In this document: positions 16,140-24,187 of the stretch, piece after piece
Numbering within the stretch: position 1 is the first letter of the stretch
How the letters are laid out: each line of letters opens with the position of its first letter
NCBI GenBank assembly: GCA_050014355.1
Contig: JBEKDL010000003.1
Span: forward strand, 1 to 53,545
From: Fen-1077 sp050014355
Lineage (GTDB): Bacteria > Chloroflexota > Dehalococcoidia > Dehalococcoidales > RBG-16-60-22
Reading direction: 5' to 3'
Length of the DNA: 53,545 bases
The notes under the pieces: model-generated
The model's database searches: none
Seen by the model: only the letters and a program-made list of their open reading frames with translations
Told to the model about the DNA's origin: nothing
Position numbers and translations under genes: made by a program

Positions 16140-17496
16140 CCGCCCGGTTCACCGGACAATTTTGACACCCACCCCGCGAGCATAATGTCTTGAAAATGTG
16201 GAGCAGTCCCTGCTGCCGCCGCGCCGTGTTAACCGTGCTCCCAGTAATGCCAAGCTGGCGGCTCATGTGCCTTACGAGCGTATTCGTGGCAAGCGCCGGA
16301 TACCGGCGATATATTTCAATAGCTTTTTCTACCAGCTCCGGGTGCGTATTTGCCCGGCCCCACGCCACCGCGAAAGGCAGGAAGACATTAACGACGATGT
16401 CAGCCGCCCGGTCCCTTCCCAGCAAGGTCTCGCTGTTTCTACCGCATTGGCCGGATTCTGCAAGGCCGCTACCGTCATCTCCGCCCCCGATGCAGAAGGC
16501 GGCTTCCAGCGCCCGGCAATTATCTCCGGTTGCCAAATTATCAAACCTGCCGATTAACCCATCGAGCAGTCCCTCGTGCCTGTACCGTAGCAGCAGCCGG
16601 CTCATGGCCGCGATACGGCGAGCCGGGGCATTGCCCGGCCTGACCCGGAAAAAGTGCCAGTCTCTTAGAGACATCGTTATCGCGTCTCCGGAAGCCGTCC
16701 ATAGCTTTTCCAGCCTGTCAATCCAGGCGCTGTTTTTCTCCCTCCACACGGCGACTTGAGACGGCAGAAACCCCGCCGAACCCATCAGCATCGCCTGATA
16801 CCTGGCCAGGCATTCCGTGGCCGGTGCGTTCGCGGTAACCAGGCGCTCCAGCCGCCGCAGGGGCATCCGGCAGGCCAGCTCCGCCATGGCGTGCTCGTTT
16901 TTAGCGTAGCCGAGGGCCGCCATTATCCCGCGGTACAGGGACTGCCCGGTCTCTTCCTGCGATGATACCGTTTGATAGCCCGCCGCCCGGGAAAGAAACC
17001 TTTGCTCTCCCGCCATATCCAGGATGCCAGCCAGAAAGTCTGCGTTACGCATCACTGCTATACCGGAACATGGCACCGGCGGTATAGCCAGAAGAGAAGG
17101 CTCGCTGTTTTGCCGGAATAGACTTTCCAGCGCCAGCGTTGGTATTTCCCGTCCGTTTTCCAGCCTGACAGCCTTCGCGATATCGCGCCGGAAGACTACA
17201 TGCAGGACCACCCGGTTATAGATAGGGTCCAGGTGGTGCCGGTGCTCCCACCACTGGCTGGACCTGGTATGGATTTCTATGTCACCGGTCAGCAGACCCC
17301 GGCTCGTAGCAACCACCGCATCCCGGTAATCGGCGCCGCTGTCGTCGTTAATCCTGCCCGGATAGAGCACTTTTATCGGCCCGTCCTCTTCGGTTTCCAG
17401 GTCATCCCGGCCCGGGCAGTCCTGCCACAGCAGCACCACCCGGCTTTCCGGGAAATCGCCAGCCCGGTAACGGAATGTCCCGCCCGCATTTATCAT
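16111..17496 (-). CDS. DUF2851 family protein
   Basis: 461 residues. The N-terminal segment (GDIEIHTRSSQWWEHRHHLDPIYNRVVLHVV, given here in part as GDIEIH and HLDPIYNRVVLHVV) and the C-terminal GGCQNCPV match the DUF2851 family, whose function is not known. The GDIEIH...H pattern resembles a nuclease-like or metal-binding core, but I cannot assign activity. The C-terminal Cys pair may bind metal. It runs convergent to the HAD gene with a 29-base overlap. Confidence 0.82.
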   Translation of the reverse strand: MINAGGTFRYRAGDFPESRVVLLWQDCPGRDDLETEEDGPIKVLYPGRINDDSGADYRDAVVATSRGLLTGDIEIHTRSSQWWEHRHHLDPIYNRVVLHVVFRRDIAKAVRLENGREIPTLALESLFRQNSEPSLLAIPPVPCSGIAVMRNADFLAGILDMAGEQRFLSRAAGYQTVSSQEETGQSLYRGIMAALGYAKNEHAMAELACRMPLRRLERLVTANAPATECLARYQAMLMGSAGFLPSQVAVWREKNSAWIDRLEKLWTASGDAITMSLRDWHFFRVRPGNAPARRIAAMSRLLLRYRHEGLLDGLIGRFDNLATGDNCRALEAAFCIGGGDDGSGLAESGQCGRNSETLLGRDRAADIVVNVFLPFAVAWGRANTHPELVEKAIEIYRRYPALATNTLVRHMSRQLGITGSTVNTARRQQGLLHIFKTLCSRGGCQNCPVNRAVKRSPGDAW

Positions 17497-17533
17497 ATTA
17501 AAATGTGAAGGTCAAGGAGTGAAGTTAATAAAT

Positions 17534-18964
17534 TCAACCAGCGGCACTAAGATGCTTTTGATAGCGGCACATCGCGGCGAGGGCCAAGATGGCATCATCA
17601 TCACTGGTATAGCAGGGGACACGGATAACCTGAAACCCGCGGCGCATTTTTAGAAATATTTCCCGGTCTCCGAGCTGCGTGACCGCCAGGAGGGGTTTAC
17701 CGGGGAAATCCCTCCGGATGCTGGAAAAAAGGGCGGGCACATCCCTGCCCGGCAGCCAGTCATTGGCCCCCATAATGATAACCGCTGCATCCACGCCGTC
17801 GTCTTCGAGCACGGCCCTTGTGATGGTAGTATACGTGGCCTCAAACCCGCTGGCCTCGATAGCCGTCCAGATATCCACCGGGCTCATCACCTTCCACCAG
17901 TCCGGGTAGACCGTCTTTATTATTTCCTTTGTTTTCTCTGATAATTCGGCAATCCTCAAACCGTTTTTCACGCAGGCATCGACGGAGGTCACGCAACCCG
18001 ACCCCCCCAGGTTGACGATAGCCACTCTGTCCCCCGGCGGTAAAGGAGCCTGGACAAAAGCCCGGGCCACGTCCCAGAGCTGCTCGAAGCTGCCCACCCG
18101 GATAATGCCCGCCTGCCGGAAAGCTGCATCGTAGACCCTGTCCTCCCCCGCGATAGCGCCGGTGTGTGTGGCCGACGCCCTGGCCCCACCTCCCGTGACC
18201 GCCGATTTAAGGATAATCACCGGCTTGTTTTTAACAATACGGCGGCTCAAACCGAGAAAGCGCCGGCCGTCTTTAATACTTTCCAGGTACATGACAATAA
18301 TTCTAGTTCCGGTATCCTCCCCGAAATACTCGAGCATATCGCTTTCATCGACATCGCATTTGTTACCCAGGCAGGCTATCTTGCTGATGCCGATTTCATC
18401 GTTGATTAACGGCAGAAAAACACCGGTAAACAGCCCTGTCTGGCCGATAAAACCTACCGTGCCCTCCTTTATTTCATCTTCCGGCAGGAATGTCTCGTTC
18501 AGCCGGCCGAGGCTGGTATCCAAACGCGCCCCCGGGTTGATGGTGCCCACGCTATTCGGCCCCATGACCCGTATGCCGGCCCCCGCCGCCATCTGTACCA
18601 TCCGCTGTTCCAGCCGTGCGCCGGACTCATCCATCTCCCCGAAGCCGGCCGACTCGATGATAACCGCCTTGGCTCCGGCTTCAATGCAATGCTCGAGAGA
18701 TTTTAATACCTGTGAACGCGGTAAAACGATGATCGCCAGTTCCGGCTTCCCCGGGAGGTTTTTCAGGTCGGGATAGGCCTTAAGCGTTCCCACTTCCCCG
18801 GCCCGGGGATTTATGGGGTACACTCTTCCGGTAAAGCCCAGCCTGCGCAGGTTTTCAATGATGTTATAGCCCCCCTTGCCCGGTGTGCGTGAGGCGCCGA
18901 TGACCGCGACGCTCTCGGGCTCGAAAAACGGCTTAAGACTAGCAATACGATAACGGTTGTCCAT
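17534..18964 (-). CDS. ADP-forming acyl-CoA synthetase, alpha subunit (CoA-binding and ligase domains)
   Basis: 476 residues from the ATG at 18964; an in-frame TTG at 18982 is also possible. It has the CoA-binding Rossmann domain (FFEPESVAVIGASRTPGKGG), then two succinyl-CoA-synthetase-like domains. The phosphohistidine segment SATHTGAIAG is intact. The ATP-grasp beta domain is absent, so a separate beta subunit is needed; none is in this window. The enzyme makes ATP from acyl-CoA, ADP and phosphate in anaerobes. It has a promoter at 19085-19113 with the same operator as the XRE regulator gene, so that regulator probably controls it. Confidence 0.87.
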   Translation of the reverse strand: MDNRYRIASLKPFFEPESVAVIGASRTPGKGGYNIIENLRRLGFTGRVYPINPRAGEVGTLKAYPDLKNLPGKPELAIIVLPRSQVLKSLEHCIEAGAKAVIIESAGFGEMDESGARLEQRMVQMAAGAGIRVMGPNSVGTINPGARLDTSLGRLNETFLPEDEIKEGTVGFIGQTGLFTGVFLPLINDEIGISKIACLGNKCDVDESDMLEYFGEDTGTRIIVMYLESIKDGRRFLGLSRRIVKNKPVIILKSAVTGGGARASATHTGAIAGEDRVYDAAFRQAGIIRVGSFEQLWDVARAFVQAPLPPGDRVAIVNLGGSGCVTSVDACVKNGLRIAELSEKTKEIIKTVYPDWWKVMSPVDIWTAIEASGFEATYTTITRAVLEDDGVDAAVIIMGANDWLPGRDVPALFSSIRRDFPGKPLLAVTQLGDREIFLKMRRGFQVIRVPCYTSDDDAILALAAMCRYQKHLSAAG

Positions 18965-19084
18965 AAATGTCTTATAATTCAAAGCTCGAAACCAGAGCTT
19001 GAGCTCTAAGCTTTAACGATATTCAAGTAATCAAGTTATTAGTTTTAAGCTGTGGTTTGACTTTTTCGCCTTGAGCCATTTAAA

Positions 19085-19113
19085 ATATTACACGTTTCCG
19101 TGTATATTGTCAA
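19085..19113 (-). promoter_or_regulatory. Promoter of acyl-CoA synthetase gene with embedded operator
   Basis: On the minus strand: TTGACA (19113-19108), 17-base spacer, TAATAT (19090-19085). The -35 overlaps the stop codon of the XRE gene. The operator TTACAC-N6-GTGTAT (19088-19105, plus strand) fills the spacer and touches the -10, as in the XRE gene's own promoter. The leader would be about 115 bases long. Confidence 0.6.
19088..19105. promoter_or_regulatory. Operator copy 2 (TTACAC-N6-GTGTAT)
   Basis: Near-palindrome with the same half-sites and the same six-base spacing as the site at 19362-19379. It lies between the -35 and -10 of the promoter directed at the acyl-CoA synthetase gene. 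A shorter perfect palindrome TACACG-N4-CGTGTA is contained in it. Confidence 0.6.
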
Positions 19114-19352
19114 GGTTTCCCGGGGCGGGGAGAAGCATTGTACCTGAATTTAGCTTTCTCCGCGACCATGGACAACAAGGTTGCCGAAGCGCCGCGCGGA
19201 CGGTACATCCCTATCTCCCATTCGCTGATGGTCTGCTGGCGCGTTCCCAGCTTTTCCGATAGTTCCTGCTGTGTCAGACCCAGATGCCGCCGTAAAGCCT
19301 GGATACTGGCACTGTCCCACTGTTTCCGCTTTGCTCCCCGGCGTTTGCTCAT
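19110..19352 (-). CDS. XRE family helix-turn-helix regulator
   Basis: 80 residues. The helix-turn-helix reads LRRHLGLTQQELSEKLGTRQ, then QTISEWEIG, typical of Cro/CI-type regulators (residues about 18-50), preceded by a basic N-terminus. There is no peptidase or sensor domain, so it is a one-domain repressor. Its promoter places the transcript start at about the ATG itself, which explains why no ribosome binding site is seen; a leaderless mRNA is likely. Identical half-site operators in its own promoter and in that of the adjacent acyl-CoA synthetase gene suggest autoregulation and control of that gene. Confidence 0.85.
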   Translation of the reverse strand: MSKRRGAKRKQWDSASIQALRRHLGLTQQELSEKLGTRQQTISEWEIGMYRPRGASATLLSMVAEKAKFRYNASPRPGKP

Positions 19353-19358
19353 GCCCTG

Positions 19359-19388
19359 ATTTTACACGATGCAGTGTAATAAGGTCAA
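19359..19388 (-). promoter_or_regulatory. Promoter of XRE regulator gene
   Basis: On the minus strand: TTGACC (19388-19383), 18-base spacer, TAAAAT (19364-19359). The predicted transcript start is at about 19352, the A of the ATG. The operator at 19362-19379 overlaps the spacer and the -10. Confidence 0.6.
19362..19379. promoter_or_regulatory. Operator copy 1 (TTACAC-N6-GTGTAA)
   Basis: An 18-base site with perfect inverted half-sites TTACAC and GTGTAA separated by six bases. It lies within the promoter of the XRE gene, where a bound repressor would block RNA polymerase. Confidence 0.65.
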
Positions 19389-19405
19389 AATAACTGGCCT
19401 TGGTC

Positions 19406-19434
19406 TTGACAAAAGAACAATTGTTCTATATAAT
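19406..19434 (+). promoter_or_regulatory. Consensus promoter of the imuB-like cassette
   Basis: Perfect TTGACA (19406-19411), 17-base spacer, perfect TATAAT (19429-19434). The predicted start is near 19441, about 15 bases before the imuB-like ATG at 19456. A LexA-type box fills the spacer, so this strong promoter should normally be repressed. Confidence 0.8.
19414..19427. promoter_or_regulatory. LexA (SOS) box
   Basis: AGAACAATTGTTCT is a perfect 14-base palindrome containing GAAC-N4-GTTC, the half-site pattern of the LexA/DinR box of Gram-positive bacteria. It sits between the -35 and -10 of a consensus promoter and in front of translesion-synthesis genes, the classic target of LexA. Confidence 0.75.
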
Positions 19435-19455
19435 TAATGTTTGCCGGGTGAAAAG

Positions 19456-20634
19456 ATGAAAATACTCTGTGTGTTATTACCGCATTTCCCGCTGATGTGT
19501 GAAGTCCGGAGAAATCCGGCCCTCGCCGGCCGTCCGGCCATCGTCACCCGCGCGGAAGGCTCACAGAAGCTGGTGCTGGACTATTCCCCGGGGCTCGAAA
19601 GCCTGCTACCCGGTATGCCCCTCCAGGCAGCCCTGGCCCGCCACGGGGGAGCCGAGCTGGTACAGGCGGACCTGCCCTGCTACCGCTCTGTCTGGAACGG
19701 CATCCTGGACGCGCTGGAGCTGAAAAGCCCGCTGGTGGAAGGCGCCGCGCCGGGTTGCGCTTATATCGGCCTGGACGGACTGCAGCTCATTTACCCGGAA
19801 GATGGTGCTGTCATTACCGCCGTGCGGGAAGCGATACCGGAGACCTTCGCCGTGCAGATAGGGATAGCCGGGAACAAGTTCCTGGCCTACCTCGCGGCCC
19901 TGCATAGCCCCGCGGGCGGACAGAAGATACTGACCGGTAACGCGGCCGCTTTCCTTGAAGACCTTCCCGCCGATGTCCTCCCCATCTCGATGGAGAGCAG
20001 GGACAAGCTGCACGCCTTCGGGATGCGTACCCTCGGGCAGATAGCGGCCCTGCCCCCCGGCCCCTTACAGGCGCAGTTCGGCCCGGAGGGGAAAAGGCTG
20101 TGGGAGCTCGCCAGAGGGCACGATGACACCCCCCTTTACCCCCGCATGATGGAAGAGAACATCGAAGAGAGCACCCTGCTGACCTCGGCGACCGTTTCCC
20201 TGGACGCCATCGCGGTCACGGCGGAAACGCTGCTGGCCAGGGTCTTTACCCGGACAGCCCCAAAAGGCCTGGGCATCCGCAGCCTGACCTTCTGGACGCG
20301 CAGCTGGAGCGCGGGCCAGTGGGAGCGGAGCCTGCGCTTTAAAGAGCCGGCGATGGAAATCAAAAGCGTCATCACCCGCGTCCGGCGCACGCTGGAGGAC
20401 TACCCCCAACCCGGCCCCGTCGAGCAGGTGGGGTTGAGGATTACGGGGCTGGGCCGCCAGTCGCGGCGGCAGAAAAGCCTCTTCGCCGATATCAGGGCAC
20501 AGGAGCACCTCATGGACGATATCAAGCAGATGGAACTCCGGCTGGGCGGTAACCAGGTGTTTAAAGTTAAGGAGGTGGAGCCATGGTCGAGAATACCGGA
20601 ACGTCGCTACACCCTGACGCCGTTAAACCGGTAA
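19456..20634 (+). CDS. imuB: ImuB-like Y-family polymerase homologue (probably without catalytic activity)
   Basis: 392 residues from the ATG at 19456, with GGGTGA about 5 bases upstream; a frame beginning at the TTG at 19441 would start at the predicted transcript start. The Y-family fold is recognisable (palm, thumb with FGMRTLGQIAALPPG, little finger with VGLRITGL). The acidic metal-binding residues of DinB are missing: the first motif reads ILCVLLPHF rather than an x-D-x-D-x-F-F form, and the second reads YIGLDGLQ where DinB has an S-x-D-E motif. That is the hallmark of ImuB, the non-catalytic hub of the ImuA-ImuB-DnaE2 mutasome. It lies under a LexA-box promoter and upstream of DUF6504 and dnaE2 genes. 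No imuA is present nearby. Confidence 0.8.
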   Translation: MKILCVLLPHFPLMCEVRRNPALAGRPAIVTRAEGSQKLVLDYSPGLESLLPGMPLQAALARHGGAELVQADLPCYRSVWNGILDALELKSPLVEGAAPGCAYIGLDGLQLIYPEDGAVITAVREAIPETFAVQIGIAGNKFLAYLAALHSPAGGQKILTGNAAAFLEDLPADVLPISMESRDKLHAFGMRTLGQIAALPPGPLQAQFGPEGKRLWELARGHDDTPLYPRMMEENIEESTLLTSATVSLDAIAVTAETLLARVFTRTAPKGLGIRSLTFWTRSWSAGQWERSLRFKEPAMEIKSVITRVRRTLEDYPQPGPVEQVGLRITGLGRQSRRQKSLFADIRAQEHLMDDIKQMELRLGGNQVFKVKEVEPWSRIPERRYTLTPLNR

Positions 20635-20867
20635 ACACGCCGGAGCCGGTGCGCGTTGAAGAAGGCCCCGCCGGACTGCCGCTGGCGGTCAGGCTGCCGA
20701 ACCGACAGCGCGTGGCGGCCATCGAGGACCGGTGGCGCATTGATGACGAGTGGTGGCGGACCGAACCGGTCTCGCGCATTTATTACGTGGTGCTGCTGGC
20801 CTCGGGGGAGAAGCTGGCGCTGTATCAAGACCTCATCAGTGGGGAATGGTACAGGCAGGGGGGATAA
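20583..20867 (+). CDS. DUF6504 family protein
   Basis: 94 residues. The C-terminal half (IEDRWRIDDEWWR, ISRIYYVVLLASGE-like, ALYQDLISGEWYRQ) matches the DUF6504 domain, which is found near or fused to ImuB-type proteins in Actinobacteria and Chloroflexota. It overlaps the end of the imuB-like gene by 52 bases in another frame, with AAGGAGGT at 20568-20575 as ribosome binding site. Translational coupling to imuB and a role in the same repair complex are likely but inferred. Confidence 0.75.
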   Translation: MVENTGTSLHPDAVKPVNTPEPVRVEEGPAGLPLAVRLPNRQRVAAIEDRWRIDDEWWRTEPVSRIYYVVLLASGEKLALYQDLISGEWYRQGG

Positions 20868-20883
20868 AAGGAGAAGTCAAAAA

Positions 20884-20980
20884 TGTCATTCTGAGGGAGC
20901 GTAGCGACCGTGAGAATCTATCTCAAGCCTAAATGGATTCTCACATCGTCCCGATTACATCGGGACTCTTCAGAATGACA
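20884..20980. repeat. Palindromic MITE-like repeat, copy 2
   Basis: 97 bases with perfect 11-base terminal inverted repeats (TGTCATTCTGA / TCAGAATGACA). Inside are GTGAGAATC / GATTCTCAC and a perfect hairpin GTCCCGAT-TAC-ATCGGGAC (20948-20966). The right half is nearly identical to the repeat at 6608-6710. It has landed between the DUF6504 gene and dnaE2, separating what should be one transcription unit. Confidence 0.8.
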
Positions 20981-21041
20981 AACGCTTTGAGTTTTGCGCT
21001 GTGGTTTTGAGATTTGACTTTTAACTTTTAAGCTTTTATCT

Positions 21042-24000
21042 ATGGACTACGCCGAGCTTCACTGCCACAGCTATTACTCCTTTCATGACGGTGCTTCGTC
21101 ACTGGAAGAACTGATGGTGCGCGCTAAAGACCTCGGCTACCGCGCCCTGGCCGTCACCGACCACGATAACCTCTGCGGGGCAATGTGCTACGCGCAGCTC
21201 GCCCGCTCCCTGAAGATGCAGGCCATCACCGGAGCGGAGATAACGCTCAAAGGCGGTTATCATCTAACCCTCCTCGCTAAAGACCGGCAGGGCTACCGCA
21301 ACCTCTGCCGCCTTATCACCGCCGCTCATGCCTCCGGCGAGCGCAATAGCCCCGGGCTGCCGCCCGAGCTCCTGCCGGAGCATGCCGCCGGCCTGATAGC
21401 GCTCTCCGGCTGCCCGCAGGGAGAGCTGGCGCAGTTTGTCGTCAAAGTCCGCTATAACGAAGCGCGCAAGCTGGCCGGGCAGTATCTCGACTGGTTCGGC
21501 GCGGAAAACTACTACATCGAGCTACAGCACAACCTTGCCCCCGGTGATAGCGAGCGCAATAAAAGGCTGCTCGCTTTAGCTCAAGAAACAGGCATTAAAG
21601 TCGTCGCGACGGGCAACGTCCACTATCACGTTAGAGAGCGCCACCAGCTGCAGGACTGCCTGGTCGCCATCAAAAACTGCAAAAGCCTGGAGGAGACCCA
21701 CCGCGAGCGGCGGCCGAACTCGGAGTATTACCTGCGGCCGCCGCAGGAGCTCGAGTTTATCTTCAAAGAATGCCCCGAAGCCCTGCAAAACACGGTGGAA
21801 ATCGCCGGGCGCTGTACTTTCGATTTAACCAAAGACCTGGACTATGTTTTCCCCGATTACCCCGCCCCCGAAGGCTATACGCCGGAAAGCTACCTGGAAA
21901 AGCTCTGCCGCGAGGCGGCCGTAAGGCGCTACGGGTCTATAACGCCGCAGGTACAGGAGAGGCTGGCGGAAGAGTTCCGGCTCATCAATAAATACAACCT
22001 GGCAGGCTTCTTGCTGATGTACCACGAGGTCATCAAACTGGGGCGGGAGGTGATGCTCGACCTGGGTTTGAGCGACCCGTCCCTGACCGTCGAGGAGAAC
22101 CCGCCGGGGAGGGGCCGCGGCTCGTCGGTGGCGCTACTGGTGGGCTACCTCATCGGCCTGTCCCACATCGACCCGCTCAAATATAACCTTTCGCTGGAGA
22201 GGTTCCTCCCGGCGGACGTTATGACCAACGTGCCGGACATCGACCTCGATTTTCCGCGCAGCATCCGCGAGGAGCTTATCCTGCGCACGCATCAAAAATG
22301 GGGCTGGCAGCACGCCGCTCTCGCCGGCACCATCGCCACCTACATGGTCAAGGGCGCCGTAAGAGACCTGGGCAAAGCGCTGGGGCTGCCGCTGGTGGAA
22401 ATCGACCAGCTGTCCAAGTTCGTCGACTGGGGCAGCGCCCGGAAGCTGGCCCGGAAGATGGAGAAAATGCCCAATTTCAAGGAAAAGATAGACGCCCCGG
22501 TCTGGCGCGACCTGGTGCGGCTGGCGGCTGAACTGGACGGCTTCCCCAAGTACATGGGACAGCACCCGGGCGGTATGATTTTATCCTCCACCCCCCTCAC
22601 CGATATCGTCCCCGTCCAGCGGGGCGCCATCGAGGGGCGGTACGTCTGCCAGTGGGACAAGGACAGCATCGATGACGCGGGCTTCGTCAAGATAGATTTT
22701 CTGGCCCTGGGCGCATTATCCCAGCTCCAGGAGGCCATCGAACTCATCAAAGACCGCACCGGAAAAAGAATCGATATGTCCCGCATCGATTTCGAGGACG
22801 CCGCCGTTTATGACATGCTCTGCCGGGGGGACACCATCGGCATCTTCCAGGTGGAGTCGGCGGCGCAAATGCAGACCATCACCCGCCTCCGCCCCCGCAA
22901 TCTGCTGGACATGGCACACGAGGTGGGGGCAGTGCGGCCGGGGGTGGGCGTCAACCACGGCGTGCAGGAGTACCTGGCGCGGCGTACTAAAAGAAAGCCT
23001 GTAACATATGACCACCCGCTGGAGAAACGCGCTTTAGAGCGCACGCTGGGCGTGGTGCTTTTCCAGGACCAGGTAAACCAGCTGGCGATAGACGTGGCCG
23101 GCTTTGCCCCCAGCGAGGCCGACCGCCTGCGCCGCGCCTTCGGCCGGAGGCATAACGAGGAGCTCATCGAGCGGTACCGCCAGCAGTTCCTGGCCGGGGC
23201 GGCTAAAAACGGCGTGCCTGAAGAAGCAGCGGAGACCATTTTTAAGAAGTTCAACGGCCAGTACATGTTCCCGGAGTCACACGCCTTCGCCTTCGGGGTG
23301 ACGGCCTACCAGGCGTCCTGGCTGAAATATTATTACCCGCTGGAGTTCTTCGTGGCCATCTTCAACCAGCAGCCTATGGGCTTTTATAACCTGGAGACGC
23401 TGAAGGAGGACGCCAAACGGCACGGGATTATCGTGCTGAACCCGGATATAAATAAGAGCCGGGCTAAATGCGTTATAGAAGACGGCTCCCTGCGCCTGGG
23501 TCTCCTTAATATTACTAGCCTTGGCGAGGTCACCGCGAAAGCGATTGAGCAGGCGCGGGGAAAAGGCGGGGCTTTCAGAAACATCGGCGAGTTCCTGGAG
23601 CGTACCGGCGTGCTGGAAGAGGTCGCTCTCAACCTGGCCTCCGCCGGCGCCTTCGACGCTCTGGAGCCGAACCGCCGCAAGGTGAAGTGGGAAATCGGCC
23701 TGCGCTACCGGCCCATCAATACCCAGCTGCCTTTACCCCTCCCCGTGACGCAGGACATGATAGAGCTGGCAAAGCCCGGTGCCTGGGAGAGCATGCAGGA
23801 CGAGTACAGCGTCCTTAGCCTCTATCCCGGCGGACACGTCATGGCCCGGCTGCGCCCGCGCCTGGGTAAAAACCTGACTACCAGCCGGGACATCGATAGC
23901 CTGTGCGACGGCGCCGCGGTAAGCATTGCCGGGCTGGTCATCCGCCGGCAGAGGCCGCGCGGCAAAGTGGTCTTCATCACGCTGGAAGATGAGTTCGGCC

Positions 24001-24179
24001 ATGTGCCGTGCATGGTCTTCCCCAAAGTGTACGAGCGCTACGAGCACCGGTTCAAAGAGCCCTTCTTGATAGTGAAAGGCCGGCTCTCCCGGCGCGAGGG
24101 GACGCACAACGTGGTCATCAACCAGGTAAAATCTTTCAGCGCCCTGGATAAGGTGCCCGGCTCAAAGGACTTCAGGTAG
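21042..24179 (+). CDS. dnaE2: Error-prone DNA polymerase III alpha subunit
   Basis: 1045 residues, typical of DnaE2 rather than the longer replicative DnaE1. It starts with a PHP domain (ELHCHSYYSFHDGASS, VTDHDN), followed by the polymerase core with GRGRGSS near residue 360 and the catalytic Asp pair in PDIDLDFP near residues 396-403, a third Asp region in VKIDFLALGAL, a helix-hairpin-helix region, and a C-terminal OB fold (VSIAGLVI, ITLEDEFG). DnaE2 works with ImuB in damage-induced mutagenesis. The ATG at 21042 has no ribosome binding site, and the repeat at 20884-20980 separates it from the SOS-type promoter, so its transcription may depend on readthrough. Confidence 0.9.
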   Translation: MDYAELHCHSYYSFHDGASSLEELMVRAKDLGYRALAVTDHDNLCGAMCYAQLARSLKMQAITGAEITLKGGYHLTLLAKDRQGYRNLCRLITAAHASGERNSPGLPPELLPEHAAGLIALSGCPQGELAQFVVKVRYNEARKLAGQYLDWFGAENYYIELQHNLAPGDSERNKRLLALAQETGIKVVATGNVHYHVRERHQLQDCLVAIKNCKSLEETHRERRPNSEYYLRPPQELEFIFKECPEALQNTVEIAGRCTFDLTKDLDYVFPDYPAPEGYTPESYLEKLCREAAVRRYGSITPQVQERLAEEFRLINKYNLAGFLLMYHEVIKLGREVMLDLGLSDPSLTVEENPPGRGRGSSVALLVGYLIGLSHIDPLKYNLSLERFLPADVMTNVPDIDLDFPRSIREELILRTHQKWGWQHAALAGTIATYMVKGAVRDLGKALGLPLVEIDQLSKFVDWGSARKLARKMEKMPNFKEKIDAPVWRDLVRLAAELDGFPKYMGQHPGGMILSSTPLTDIVPVQRGAIEGRYVCQWDKDSIDDAGFVKIDFLALGALSQLQEAIELIKDRTGKRIDMSRIDFEDAAVYDMLCRGDTIGIFQVESAAQMQTITRLRPRNLLDMAHEVGAVRPGVGVNHGVQEYLARRTKRKPVTYDHPLEKRALERTLGVVLFQDQVNQLAIDVAGFAPSEADRLRRAFGRRHNEELIERYRQQFLAGAAKNGVPEEAAETIFKKFNGQYMFPESHAFAFGVTAYQASWLKYYYPLEFFVAIFNQQPMGFYNLETLKEDAKRHGIIVLNPDINKSRAKCVIEDGSLRLGLLNITSLGEVTAKAIEQARGKGGAFRNIGEFLERTGVLEEVALNLASAGAFDALEPNRRKVKWEIGLRYRPINTQLPLPLPVTQDMIELAKPGAWESMQDEYSVLSLYPGGHVMARLRPRLGKNLTTSRDIDSLCDGAAVSIAGLVIRRQRPRGKVVFITLEDEFGHVPCMVFPKVYERYEHRFKEPFLIVKGRLSRREGTHNVVINQVKSFSALDKVPGSKDFR

Positions 24180-24187
24180 TGATAGTT

